A stretch of DNA of 64,000 nt from JADJNW01 sp964549655 (GCA_964549655.1 CAZJXN010000001.1:1-64000), one strand, 5' to 3'. Positions 36,307 through 45,531 are shown, counted from the stretch's first letter. Notes: generated by a model not told the origin, from the sequence alone. Program-made: numbers and translations.

Positions 36307-38421
36307 TCAAATACCTACTTTTTCTACCGTTTCCCGAAGTAGTTTTGGTGCTCTAAATCGCTGTCCATATTTTTTCTTGTACAAATTACATTTTTCAACG
36401 AATGATTCCGTGCCGTAATCTTTCACATATTGCAACACACCGCCTTTCGTAGCCGGAAATCCCCAGCCGTAGATGCTGCCCAAATTCGCTGCCGCTACCG
36501 ACCGAATCACGCCCTCCTGCATACACCACACTGCCTCAATGACTTGCGCAAAAAGAAAACGTTCTTTCAATTCGGTCAGATTATAATCCGTTTGTGTCAC
36601 CGGAAAATGTTCCGCTAATTCCTTCCAAAGTTGACGCGTCTCGCCGTCATATTCGTAAAAACCGCCTTTTTTGGCGCGTCCGGGACGCTTGAGTTCTTCC
36701 AGCATCGTCAACAAGACGCTCACCGCTGGATGTTGAATGTATTTGGAACCGTAATGCTCGGCTGCCTGCTGCTCGTAGCGCAACATCAAATCTATGCCTA
36801 AGTCATCGGCTAAAGCCAATGGACTTTTCGACATTCCTGCTTGCAGACTCAAATTCTCAATCAACGCCGGCGAATATCCTTCTTTCAACATCGTAATACC
36901 TTCCAGAATGAACGTGTTTTGCACCCGCGCCACATAGAAACCCCAATCATCTTTCACGATAATCGGCGTTTTGCGAATGACGCGCACAAAGTCGAACGCG
37001 CGCGAGACGGTTTCTTCCGAAGTTTTAGCGCCGCGTATAATTTCTACCAATGGCACTTCTTCGGCGGGATGAAAAAAGTGCAAACCGACATAATTTTCCG
37101 GTCGAATAGACGCTTCCGCCAATTTTGTAATCGGAATCGAAACGGTATTGCTTCCAAAAATCGAATATTCATCCATGAAATCTTCGGCTTCTTTCACCAC
37201 TTTTTGCTTCAAAGGCTGGCTTTCGAAAACCGCCTCGATTACAATGTCACAAGTTTCAAAATCACGGGAAGTCTCGGTAGTGCGCACGCGTTGGAGCACG
37301 GCGTTTCGTTCTTCCGCAGGTATTTCTCCTTTTAGAATCAATTCATTCAACTTTCGGGTTACAAATTCCCGTCCACGCTCGGCGATAGATTTCGACACAT
37401 CTTTTATCACCACTTCCAAACCATTCACCACGCAGCACAGCGCGATGCCCGAACCCATTTGTCCTGCTCCGACGATGCCCACTTTTTTCGGTCGAAACTT
37501 GCCATACCCCTTCGGGCGATTTTTTCCTTCTTCTATAAATTGTTGGTCAAACCAAAACGCTTTAATCATGTTTTTACAAGCCGAGCTGCGCAACAACTGT
37601 GTGTAGACGCGACTTTCAATTCGGCACGCCGTATCAAAATCCACTTTAGAACCTTCTGCCAGCACATTCAAAATTGCTTGTGGTGCCGGAAAATCCGATT
37701 TGCCCGCCAGACTTGCTGCTAACTGTTGAATTTTTCGCGCCGTTGCTAAGTCTTTCGTAGTGCCGCCTGGAATCGTGCGTTCCGGTCGGTCCCACGGGCG
37801 ACGTCCTTCTTTTGTCTGCAATAACCAAGCCTTCGCTTTGTCGAGCATTTCCTTGCGGTCTTTCGCCAAATCGTCTACAATTCGCAATTCCAATGCTTCT
37901 TTTGGAGTGTAACGCCTACCGCTGGTGAGAATAGCAAACGCTTTTTCAATGCCCAATAACCACATCAATCGTACAATTCCGCCGCCGCCAGGAATCAACC
38001 CAATCAATACTTCCGGCAATCCAACATACGTTCTCGGCGTATCCACCAGCACCCGATGATGACAACCCAATGCCACTTCAAATCCCGTTCCGACCGCCGT
38101 TCCATTGATCGCCGCCACAACTGGCACACCCGGACGCTCCAAATCCCGCAAAAATGCTTTCAACTTTTCTGTAAAATCAAAAATCTCCTGCGCATCACTC
38201 GCTTGGTATAAATACTCAAAATCACCGCCCGACAAAAACGTTTTTTTCGCCGAAGTAATAATCACGCCGCGCAGGGTGCCTTGCGCTTTCTCTTGCTTGA
38301 GTTGTTGTAGCACGGGTACAAAATAGCTTCCAATTTCGTGGTTAATCACATTTTCTGCTCTGCCCCGCATATCAAGGGTGAGGGTGACGACGTTATCGGT
38401 ATCTTTTTGGTACTTTATCAT
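36307..38421 (-). CDS. Multifunctional enoyl-CoA hydratase/3-hydroxyacyl-CoA dehydrogenase (FadJ/FadB-like)
   Basis: A 704-aa cytoplasmic beta-oxidation protein. The crotonase domain is ~1-190 (oxyanion loop LSGGDFEYLY, NGTAVGTGFEVALGCH, VGLPEVLIGLIPGGGG). A NAD-binding domain starts at ~310 (GIVGAGQMGSGIA), with catalytic His in HFFHPAEEVPLVEI and two C-terminal 3HCDH domains (DDWGFYVARVQNTF). It hydrates enoyl-CoA and oxidises the 3-hydroxy product for the thiolase step. The length matches FadJ/FadB. The partner thiolase is probably the one at 5950-7155. Confidence 0.93.
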   Translation of the reverse strand: MIKYQKDTDNVVTLTLDMRGRAENVINHEIGSYFVPVLQQLKQEKAQGTLRGVIITSAKKTFLSGGDFEYLYQASDAQEIFDFTEKLKAFLRDLERPGVPVVAAINGTAVGTGFEVALGCHHRVLVDTPRTYVGLPEVLIGLIPGGGGIVRLMWLLGIEKAFAILTSGRRYTPKEALELRIVDDLAKDRKEMLDKAKAWLLQTKEGRRPWDRPERTIPGGTTKDLATARKIQQLAASLAGKSDFPAPQAILNVLAEGSKVDFDTACRIESRVYTQLLRSSACKNMIKAFWFDQQFIEEGKNRPKGYGKFRPKKVGIVGAGQMGSGIALCCVVNGLEVVIKDVSKSIAERGREFVTRKLNELILKGEIPAEERNAVLQRVRTTETSRDFETCDIVIEAVFESQPLKQKVVKEAEDFMDEYSIFGSNTVSIPITKLAEASIRPENYVGLHFFHPAEEVPLVEIIRGAKTSEETVSRAFDFVRVIRKTPIIVKDDWGFYVARVQNTFILEGITMLKEGYSPALIENLSLQAGMSKSPLALADDLGIDLMLRYEQQAAEHYGSKYIQHPAVSVLLTMLEELKRPGRAKKGGFYEYDGETRQLWKELAEHFPVTQTDYNLTELKERFLFAQVIEAVWCMQEGVIRSVAAANLGSIYGWGFPATKGGVLQYVKDYGTESFVEKCNLYKKKYGQRFRAPKLLRETVEKVGI

Positions 38422-38433
38422 TTACTTACAACC

Positions 38434-38467
38434 GTTTGGAGGTTTGGTATTTGGAAGTTTGAAGTTT
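38434..38467. repeat. GTTTGGA word array, left flank of the ATPase-TOPRIM pair
   Basis: TTTGG recurs every 7-8 bases. The 34 bases match the reverse complement of 40521-40554 at 29 positions, so an inverted near-repeat brackets the two plus-strand genes 38600-40467. Confidence 0.6.
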
Positions 38468-38599
38468 TGCCCGACTAGCAAACACTTCACAAATGTAGTG
38501 GATTCAAATAGAAACCGGAAAAGAAAAGCTATTTTTGAGGAATAGAAACGTTCTTTAAGAATTTGATGTTTGAAATAACAGCGGAAAGCACATTAACTT

Positions 38600-39781
38600 A
38601 TGGTGAAACAGATTCATATCGAAAATTATAAATCGGTGCAGTCGCTCGATATTGAACTCGGTCGGCTGAATGTGTTTATTGGTGCGAATGGCTGTGGGAA
38701 GACGAATGTTTTGGAGGCAATTGCGCTGGGAAGTGCGGCGGCTGCTGATAAGTTGGATAATGAGTTTTTGGGGTCGAGGGGGATTAGAACCGTGCAACCA
38801 AACTATATGAAATCAGGATTTACACTACATAATTCAGAAAATCCTATTATTTTATCAATTCAAAATCATGAGGGCGAAAATATAGAACTAGCTCTTGAAG
38901 AAAGAAATCATAGGAGTTGGGACGTGAAATTTCCAAAACTTGAAAAAATAGGAGAACAAAGGCGAAAAAGAGAAGAACTTGAAGACATAATTGAAGCTGT
39001 TTCTATAGTTGCAGCAGTAGAAGGAAAAATTATTAAAAAGAGTAAAGACCAACGAGAAAATGAAATCAACAAAATTTTAAAAGATATTTATCTTGAAACA
39101 TTCTCACCCGAGATATTACAATTTTTAATTTTTGCTCCTGAAAACTATTTCCTCCGTCGTTTTGAAGAAGAGTCACAAATAAAACCGCTTGGCATTCGAG
39201 GAGAAGGTTTATTTAGTCATTTAGTAGAATTAGAATTATCCGAGAATTTTGACATTTTAGAAAAAATAAAAGAAAAGCTTAGTTTAATTGATTGGTTTGA
39301 AAATTTCGACATTTTCGATGATCCAAGTATGTTTCTTTCTCCAAAAAAAATTATTGTACAAGACCGTTTTATAAAAGAAGGTCTATATCATTTCGACCAG
39401 CGCAGTGCCAATGAGGGTTTTTTATACCTCTTATTTTACAGCACGCTTTTTATCAGTCCTTACACGCCGAAGTTTTTTGCGATTGATAATATTGATAATT
39501 CCTTGAACCCTAAATTGTGTAGCGAATTGACTAAAATGCTCGCCCAGCTTGCCAAAGAACACGACAAGCAAGCCATTCTTACCACCCACAATCCTGCCGT
39601 TTTGGATGGTTTGAATTTGAATGATGATGAACAAAGATTGTTTGTCATTTATCGCAACGCCGATGGACACACGAAAGCTCGGCGGGTTTTCAAAAAGGAA
39701 ATGCCCGAAGGAATGGAACCAGTAAAGCTTTCTGAGCAATTTTTGAGAGTATATCTTGGCGGACTTAATCACAATTTCTGA
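38600..39781 (+). CDS. AAA family (ABC/RecF-like) ATPase, probable defence component
   Basis: A 393-aa SMC/RecF-type ATPase. It starts MVKQIHIENYKSVQSLDIEL, with Walker A GANGCGKT (28-35), a region rich in Lys and Glu (~110-165) as coiled insertion, signature-like DQRSANEGFLYL (266-277), Walker B FFAIDNID (292-299) and H-loop TTHNP (328-332). The Walker B carries Asp-Asn rather than the usual Asp-Glu, as in some AAA15/AAA21 proteins. A TOPRIM-like gene follows after 1 bp. Such pairs (AbiL, PARIS) act against phages; family assignment here is inference. Confidence 0.85.
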   Translation: MVKQIHIENYKSVQSLDIELGRLNVFIGANGCGKTNVLEAIALGSAAAADKLDNEFLGSRGIRTVQPNYMKSGFTLHNSENPIILSIQNHEGENIELALEERNHRSWDVKFPKLEKIGEQRRKREELEDIIEAVSIVAAVEGKIIKKSKDQRENEINKILKDIYLETFSPEILQFLIFAPENYFLRRFEEESQIKPLGIRGEGLFSHLVELELSENFDILEKIKEKLSLIDWFENFDIFDDPSMFLSPKKIIVQDRFIKEGLYHFDQRSANEGFLYLLFYSTLFISPYTPKFFAIDNIDNSLNPKLCSELTKMLAQLAKEHDKQAILTTHNPAVLDGLNLNDDEQRLFVIYRNADGHTKARRVFKKEMPEGMEPVKLSEQFLRVYLGGLNHNF

Positions 39782-39782
39782 T

Positions 39783-40467
39783 ATGAAAGAGTTTGGAATT
39801 GTCACCGAAGGGATAACCGACCAAGTCGTGTTGGAAAATATTTTATACGGCTTTTTCAAAGACAAAGACCTTCCAGTTGACCCTCTATCTCCTTTGCGAG
39901 ATGCTACAGATAGAAATAAGGCGGCGACTTCAAGCAATTGGATAGAAGTGTTTGAATATTGTAAATCAAGCCGATTCAAGGAAGCCAGTAGTTATCAAGG
40001 ATTATGTTATCGTTCAAGTGGATACCGATGCGTTAACTGGAGACAGTGTACCGGAACAGTATCGAATATATTTCAAACACAGCGACGGAGGCGATTTCAC
40101 AGTCAAAGAAACTATTGAAATTGTCAGAAACAAATTAATTGAGTTAATGCAAAGCGATTTTTACGCGCAATTTCAGGAGAAAATCATTTTCGCTATTTCG
40201 GTTAACTGCATTGAATGTTGGCTTTTACCGCTTTACCAAAATTTTCTAAAAAAGAAAGTAAGCAAAACAGAAAATTGCTTGAATGTCTTGAATCAAGCTC
40301 TACAAAAAACAGAAAAGTTTTTCATTGACAAAAAAGACCCAAAATATTATCGAGTTATTGCAGAAAGATATTGTAAAAACAAAGAATTATTGGCTTGCTA
40401 CCACCTCAATCCCAGCCTGAAAATCTTCATTGAATCTCTCCCAACTCCAAACGAGATGCCAGATTAG
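39783..40467 (+). pseudogene. Frameshifted TOPRIM-like nuclease, partner of the ATPase
   Basis: The first frame (from ATG 39783) encodes MKEFGIVTEGITDQVVLENI, with the EGxTD acidic motif of OLD-type TOPRIM domains. It becomes unlike the family after FEYCKSSRFKEA. The next frame, open from 39946, continues DYVIVQVDTDALTGDSVPEQ, with the DxD motif, and runs to 40467. One extra base (or two missing) between about 39946 and 39992 explains both parts, giving ~228 aa in total. Sequencing error, recent inactivation or programmed frameshifting cannot be separated here. The ATG is 1 bp after the ATPase stop. Confidence 0.75.
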
Positions 40468-40520
40468 GAGATGCCAGACCACTCAAACTTCAAACCAAAA
40501 ATCTGTCAACATCATGTGAG

Positions 40521-40554
40521 AAACATCAAACCTCCAAACCCCAAACTTCCAAAC
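40521..40554. repeat. Inverted partner of the GTTTGGA array, right flank
   Basis: AAACATCAAACCTCCAAACC and the bases up to 40554 read on the minus strand as GTTTGGAAGTTTGGGG and on. It matches 38434-38467 in inverted orientation at 29 of 34 positions and ends 2 bp before the barrel-protein stop codon. Confidence 0.6.
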
Positions 40555-40556
40555 TT

Positions 40557-41843
40557 TTACAACGCAAACTGATGCCTCAACCCCACAAACACCCCCGCCG
40601 TCAAATACTTCTGGTCGGTCATAAAATGATCGTTGGTGAAAGAGCGCGGGTACATTTTCAAATGTGGCTCAATCATTAAATGCAGACTTGGACTTATTTT
40701 GTAATTCATACCGATACTGCCGTACCAACCGATACCTAATTTTTCGCGGAAAGCAGGCGCGTCTTCTGGATTTTCGGTTGCTGTGAAACTGACAGGTAGG
40801 TTGTCATACGGCGAGAGAAATGCTCCTTTTTGTTTGAATAACACATTTACATAAGCACCACCATTTGCGGTAAGCGTCACTTTTTTGAAACGTTTTTCGT
40901 AGCCAAGTAAAATAGGAATGTCAATGGTGCGATAGGTATTGTTGGTCATCAAGCGGCGCGTGTAAGTTTCGGTCGTAGTATCAATCCCGATAATGTCGCC
41001 CGTTGGACCGAATTTTTTAGTGATGACGACTCGCACTTCATTTTCCTTCGCAAACTCAAGGCGTTCTTTAATTTCTGAATAATTCACGCCACTGCGAAGT
41101 GCCAAACCACTACTCGTTACTGCCGAAAGGCGCACACCAACGCTATAATTGTAGCGCGATTGCTCGGTCGCTTCTCGCTCTTTGGCATACGCATTGAAAT
41201 CACTGGAACTGGCTTGAATCTTGCGCGAAGTAAAATCTGGCGAAGCCAATATATCAAAGTAAAAACGCATTTTTTCTCTATTGCCAAAAGGCGCACATTT
41301 TGAGAGATTGAACGGCAAGTCTTTTGTGCGATGTGCTTCCTGTAATGCAAGCGGTAAAGCCGTCAATTGTAGCGCAGAGCGGGAAACTGCGGAGCCAGTT
41401 GCAGGAATCTCATCCGATAAAATTTGCAAAGTTGTTGCCATTTGTTCGCTCAAACTTTCTATTGCAATGGGCATCGTTGACAATAGGGGAGTGCTAGCAA
41501 ATTGGCGGTTGGTGGAAATGAAAATCGGAGGTGCAGTTGCAATCGCTTGCGTCTTTTTATTCAAATCTTCGGCACGTGGTTCTGTAGTTGTCAATCCTAA
41601 CGCAACTGGAAAGCTTCCAATAGTTGGTTTCAACTCACGCATTTGCCACGATAAAGTACCGGCAAATACAAACAACAACAGCGCAGCAGCCAGTAGTGCC
41701 CGTTCGCGCCAGCGGTTGTGTACGCGTACGCGTAAGGTGCGTTGGCGGGCGATGCCTTGCCACAAATAATCGGGCGTATCGGAGGCGTAATGCTCCAATT
41801 TGCTGCGAAATGCGTCGTCTATGGGGTGTATACGTCGGCTCAT
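40557..41843 (-). CDS. Anti-sigma-like protein fused to an outer-membrane beta-barrel
   Basis: A 428-aa protein in three parts. Residues 1-46 are cytoplasmic and basic (DAFRSKLEHYASDTPDYLWQGI), ~47-66 form one transmembrane helix, ~70-190 are a Ser/Thr/Pro-rich linker and ~190-428 are strands of a predicted PorT-like barrel ending in aromatic LRHQFAL. The xPxxxW motif of the N-terminus is shared with 53768-55030. Its ATG overlaps the stop of the ECF sigma gene (ATGA), so it is probably the regulator of that sigma. Spanning both membranes with one chain would be unusual. Confidence 0.7.
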   Translation of the reverse strand: MSRRIHPIDDAFRSKLEHYASDTPDYLWQGIARQRTLRVRVHNRWRERALLAAALLLFVFAGTLSWQMRELKPTIGSFPVALGLTTTEPRAEDLNKKTQAIATAPPIFISTNRQFASTPLLSTMPIAIESLSEQMATTLQILSDEIPATGSAVSRSALQLTALPLALQEAHRTKDLPFNLSKCAPFGNREKMRFYFDILASPDFTSRKIQASSSDFNAYAKEREATEQSRYNYSVGVRLSAVTSSGLALRSGVNYSEIKERLEFAKENEVRVVITKKFGPTGDIIGIDTTTETYTRRLMTNNTYRTIDIPILLGYEKRFKKVTLTANGGAYVNVLFKQKGAFLSPYDNLPVSFTATENPEDAPAFREKLGIGWYGSIGMNYKISPSLHLMIEPHLKMYPRSFTNDHFMTDQKYLTAGVFVGLRHQFAL

Positions 41844-42376
41844 ACGGCTATTTTTTGTAAATCCACAATCCGTTGCTGTAGGAGTCTGCGGGCTTTGAGT
41901 AATTGAGAACGAGAGGTACTTTCTTCTATTTCCAGCAGGTCGGCTATCTCATGATGGCTGTAGCCTTCTATGGCGTACAAGTTGAACACGAGGCGATAAC
42001 CGTCTGGCAATTGTGCAATTACATTCAATAATTCTTCTTCATGTAAATCGGCATAAATGGTAGGTTCTAAGGACATATCGTATCCCTCGGCGATGCCAAT
42101 TGCTTCGTCTCTAAAACTTTTTTGCTGGTATTTTTTCAAAGCGGTGTTGACCACAATTCTGCGAATCCAACCTTCTAAGGAACCTTTCAATTCAAACTGT
42201 CCGATATTATCAAAAACTCTTATAAAAGCGTCTTGCAGCATATCCTCCGCCTCCATGCGGTGACGGGCATAGCGCAGGCATACCGTGAGCATCTTTCCGG
42301 CATACCGCCGAAACACCTCCGCTTGGCATTGTTGATTTTCCCGCAAACAGCCTTTTACAAGGTCAAATTCCGTCAC
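41840..42376 (-). CDS. ECF sigma-70 factor
   Basis: A 178-aa RNA polymerase sigma factor. Region 2 is FRRYAGKMLTVCLRYARHRMEAEDMLQDAFIRVF and region 4 is LPDGYRLVFNLYAIEGYSHHEIADLLEIEESTSRSQLLKARRLL (helix-turn-helix). The spacing fits Bacteroidota ECF factors. It is translationally coupled to the membrane-barrel protein downstream, the likely control partner. Its regulon is unknown. A second, similarly arranged sigma factor is at 55033-55596. Confidence 0.93.
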   Translation of the reverse strand: MTEFDLVKGCLRENQQCQAEVFRRYAGKMLTVCLRYARHRMEAEDMLQDAFIRVFDNIGQFELKGSLEGWIRRIVVNTALKKYQQKSFRDEAIGIAEGYDMSLEPTIYADLHEEELLNVIAQLPDGYRLVFNLYAIEGYSHHEIADLLEIEESTSRSQLLKARRLLQQRIVDLQKIAV

Positions 42377-42387
42377 AGTTTATTGGT

Positions 42388-42479
42388 TAGACTTTAAGAC
42401 ATTAGGTATTAGACGATGGACATTAGATTTGTGATGGAAAAAGTCTATCGTCTAATGTCTATAGTATAACATCTTAAGC
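42388..42479. repeat. Inverted ATTAGAC words upstream of the sigma gene
   Basis: AGACATTAGGTATTAGACGA and GGACATTAGAT on the left (42397-42428) face TCTATCGTCTAATGTCTATAG on the right (42444-42464), with a TTGTGATGGAAAAAG centre. The outer ACTTTAAG and CTTAAG extend the symmetry. It lies in the sigma gene leader and may form a hairpin. Confidence 0.55.
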
Positions 42480-42998
42480 AATCAAATTTACACTTTTTAT
42501 TTCAATCTTGTACGACAAAAATTACTTGCTTAGAACGCTGGTCGGTTCGTATTTTGTATAACGGTTTGTTAAAATGAGTTTAGGATGATGAAATATTGAA
42601 TGTGCTATAGCCTTGAAGAAATAAGTTTGGTTGCAGCAAAAAAGTTAGTTGAAAATAATCGTATCACTTTATAAATGAAATAGTTGTATATATTTTCAAA
42701 AAAAAGTAACTTGTGCAAGCGATTTTTTACTGCGAAAAGTGTAACGTTTGATTCCTTTTTGCGTACTAAGAATAAGAGTACCGTGTTTTTTTTCGTCTTT
42801 AGGTTAATTAACATAGTTTTAGCGAAAAATTGACAATAAAATCAACAAACCTTTGTTTGAAAAATAGACTCTTTATTTCACGATAGAGATGTCGGCTTAA
42901 GTTTCATAAACTAGTGAGTGTAAAGTGCAGCCTCTCCCGTTTGGAGGGGCTGTTTTTTTTTTCAAGTGTCTATATTTAAAAGTAGTTCGCTATTTGAT
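42480..42998. other. AT-rich gap with orphan plus-strand terminator
   Basis: About 520 bp between two minus-strand genes. I see no supported protein. A 69-codon minus-strand frame (42605-42814) is AT-driven and lacks family features. The plus-strand terminator at 42928-42962 implies a plus-strand transcript ending here, possibly a small RNA starting somewhere between 42.7 and 42.9 kb. Confidence 0.4.
42928..42962 (+). terminator. Intrinsic terminator without a protein gene upstream
   Basis: CAGCC-T-CTCC and GGAG-G-GGCTG pair around CGTTT, followed by about ten T. It is one of the strongest terminators of the window, but the nearest plus-strand gene is >2 kb upstream (40467). It is a candidate 3' end of a small RNA. 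Confidence 0.75.
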
Positions 42999-45260
42999 TC
43001 AAAATCGGTGTCCTAATATTAAAAAAAACCGCAAGCCATCATCTACATCCCCATCTGTATTGAACGGCATAGAAAGCACCGCGCGCAAAGGACCTAAAAA
43101 GGAATTGTACCCCAAAGAAACACTTCCACCTGCCAACGCAAAATAATCTTCATTCAAAAAATCGGCGGTAAGTGCTACCGGGCGCTTGAAAACGCCCGCA
43201 TTCACATCGAACGATAACAGCCAGTTGCTTTTTAGAAAATGTTGATAACCAACATTTGCACCAAAAGCGGTCTGCGCTACGAGCTCATTCGCTTTCAAAC
43301 CATGAAAAGGCATGGAACGCCGCGTGAGAATTTCGGGCGAACCGACGAGGAAAAAATCGCCAAATGTATTGCTCGGATTGAAAATAATGCCCACAAACGG
43401 ACTGATAGAAATAGATGCCCAACGGTGCAATTTTATCAAATTTCGATTGTAAAGCATCAACTTGGTATAAGGTTGAAACGCAAAGACAGAATCGGGCGGC
43501 ACGGTCGAAGTGAAATTTTCTACGTCAAACTGATTGTTGCGCAAGTGCTTGACTTCCAATGATAACGAAGAGCCTTTTCTTGGGAAAATATTGCGGTCGA
43601 GCGTATTCAATTGAAAAAAACCGTATACATTAAAATTTTTATACGACAATCGGTCAAACGGAATTTCGTCGCCGGAGCGGGGTTTGAATTGCAGTGCCTC
43701 CCTTTGCAATCCCATGCCAATCATCATATTTCTACCCAAACGCCGCTGGATGCCGAGGTCAACCGTTACGTCTACCAAGCCAAATTCTTCTCGTTGAATG
43801 CCATCGCGCAGGATAGGGATTTTGTCGCGGCTCAGTTGCCAGTTTACAAAAAGCGAAGTCGTCTGCGCCAGATTGATATATTTTAAATAAGAAGCGTTGA
43901 TGCGATAATTTTCTGCCACTTTGCCAGTTGCAATAAAACGAGATGCCGGCAGCAAAAAATTGCGATAGGTCATATTCAACAAAAAACCTGCCTGCGAGTA
44001 GGAATCAAAATTGATAGCGGCTTTGATTAAAACCGGTGCTTTCTCAATGCAATAAATGCTCAAAATATTCAATCCATCCGCTTGTCGCAATTGATAATTT
44101 ACCTTTTCAAAATGATTCGTACCATACAATTGATTGATGCCTTTGTCTATCTCTGCCGGACTCAAAAACCTACTGGATTCAATCCCTGCCTCGCCGAGTA
44201 TTTCTTGTTTGGAATAGCGATTATTACCCATTATTTCAATCTCGTCTATCCAAAGGGTGTAAATATTTTGCAAACGATTGACGGTAAGCGAAGGTGCTAA
44301 CTGATTCAAAGAGTCCGCCAAAGTTTTTAGTTGGTCAAATTGCAGTCGAGCTGCCCGTTCGCCGCGCACCATAATAGAATCTGCTTTTTTAAAATCAGAA
44401 GCCACAAAATCACTCAAATCCGGTTCGATATAAATATTCACATTCGGCATCTGCTCGTCCAGGTCTTGCAGGCTCAGCAGAAAAACCGATTGGGTAATAA
44501 TGCCCGTAAAACTGCTCAATTTTGCCTCGTCCGCCCGCCGTGCGCCCGTGTACACGCCGATGATGATGTCCGCTCCCATCGCTTTTGCCTCGCTCACCGG
44601 AAAATTGTGCACCAAACCACCGTCTACCAACAAAAAACTATCCCGATGAATAGGGGTGAAAATCGTGGGAATCGCCATACTGGCACGCATGGCATCAGGC
44701 AGAGAACCTTGATTGATAATGACCGAAGTGCCGCGAATTATATCCGAACCAACACAACAAAAGGGAATGGGCAAGTGATTAAAATCGCTCAAAGCGTAGG
44801 CAGGCAGCGTCAATTGAGAAAGGAGCGAGGAAATTTGTTGTCCATAAATCAAGCCACTCGGCATTTTTATTTTCCACTTTTCAAATGGAAATTCGACCAA
44901 CTGGTTTTCGAAAAAAGGTTTTTCTTCGATGATAACTTGATTCAGTGGAATTTTATCGCTCAATACTTTTTCCCAATCTTGTTCTATAATTATTTTTTCT
45001 AATGTGTCCGCCGGATAACCCATTGCATATAAGCCGCCAATAATGCTGCCCATGCTGGTGCCAGTGATGTAATCTGGTACAATGCCTGCTTCTTCCAACA
45101 CTTTGAGTACACCGATGTGCGCGATGCCTTTGGCTGCACCGCCGCTGAGTACCAGTCCAATTTTTGGGCGACGTGGCTGCGGAATGCTGTCTTGCGCAGC
45201 AACAAAATCTGGAAAAAAATGTAATAAAACAAGTAATCCGACCGTATAGATAGTTTTCAT
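42999..45260 (-). CDS. Patatin-like phospholipase with POTRA and outer-membrane barrel
   Basis: A 753-aa PlpD/FplA-type protein. The signal peptide ends DFVAAQ. The patatin domain follows: oxyanion SGGAAKG (39-45), nucleophile Ser69 in GTSMGS and the Asp of VDGGLVHNFP. A POTRA-like segment (~325-395: YTLWIDEIEIMGNNRYSKQEIL) leads into a 16-strand BamA-like barrel ending RFFLILGHRF. It is a predicted type V secretion (Vd-like) lipase at the surface. Substrate lipids are not known. Confidence 0.9.
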   Translation of the reverse strand: MKTIYTVGLLVLLHFFPDFVAAQDSIPQPRRPKIGLVLSGGAAKGIAHIGVLKVLEEAGIVPDYITGTSMGSIIGGLYAMGYPADTLEKIIIEQDWEKVLSDKIPLNQVIIEEKPFFENQLVEFPFEKWKIKMPSGLIYGQQISSLLSQLTLPAYALSDFNHLPIPFCCVGSDIIRGTSVIINQGSLPDAMRASMAIPTIFTPIHRDSFLLVDGGLVHNFPVSEAKAMGADIIIGVYTGARRADEAKLSSFTGIITQSVFLLSLQDLDEQMPNVNIYIEPDLSDFVASDFKKADSIMVRGERAARLQFDQLKTLADSLNQLAPSLTVNRLQNIYTLWIDEIEIMGNNRYSKQEILGEAGIESSRFLSPAEIDKGINQLYGTNHFEKVNYQLRQADGLNILSIYCIEKAPVLIKAAINFDSYSQAGFLLNMTYRNFLLPASRFIATGKVAENYRINASYLKYINLAQTTSLFVNWQLSRDKIPILRDGIQREEFGLVDVTVDLGIQRRLGRNMMIGMGLQREALQFKPRSGDEIPFDRLSYKNFNVYGFFQLNTLDRNIFPRKGSSLSLEVKHLRNNQFDVENFTSTVPPDSVFAFQPYTKLMLYNRNLIKLHRWASISISPFVGIIFNPSNTFGDFFLVGSPEILTRRSMPFHGLKANELVAQTAFGANVGYQHFLKSNWLLSFDVNAGVFKRPVALTADFLNEDYFALAGGSVSLGYNSFLGPLRAVLSMPFNTDGDVDDGLRFFLILGHRF

Positions 45261-45531
45261 AATAGCGGTTATTTTTGGGCAGTATCTTTTTGTAAGATGC
45301 TGATAATAAACAATTTCAAATACGAAAACAAGCTGTTAAGGGGATTAACAGTTATCCTCGACTAAGCCGCATTTTGGTCTGATAATATAGTTGGAGCCTA
45401 AGATGGTAATTGCTTGTTATACCAGTATGCAGTTGGCGCTACGCAGTTGGCGGTCCCTAATCGCTTGATAAACAAGTTTTTAAAATGGTGATTGATTGTC
45501 AACATTGTGAGTACTGCTCACTGATAACTGT
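45261..45531. other. Gap with GGCAGT-type inverted arms
   Basis: Left arm CAGTATGCAGTTGGCG...GCAGTTGGCGGT (45423-45453); right arm GTACTGCTCACTGATAACTG to 45538, next to the stop of the following gene. The centre contains TTGATTGTCAACATTG and AAACAAGTTT. It is the same word family as at 3.3 and 12.1 kb but more degenerate. No ORF is supported. Confidence 0.55.

Noticed and set aside
39952..40467. Independent gene from TTG at 39952
   Set aside because: Its sequence begins mid-domain and supplies the DxD motif missing from the frame at 39783, so the two are parts of one frameshifted gene.
42605..42814. Minus-strand ORF of 69 codons
   Set aside because: AT-driven composition, no family features and no convincing context.
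44331..45002. Plus-strand ORF of 223 codons
   Set aside because: It is opposite to the patatin gene, whose catalytic motifs are complete; composition is shadow-like (many His, Arg, Gln).
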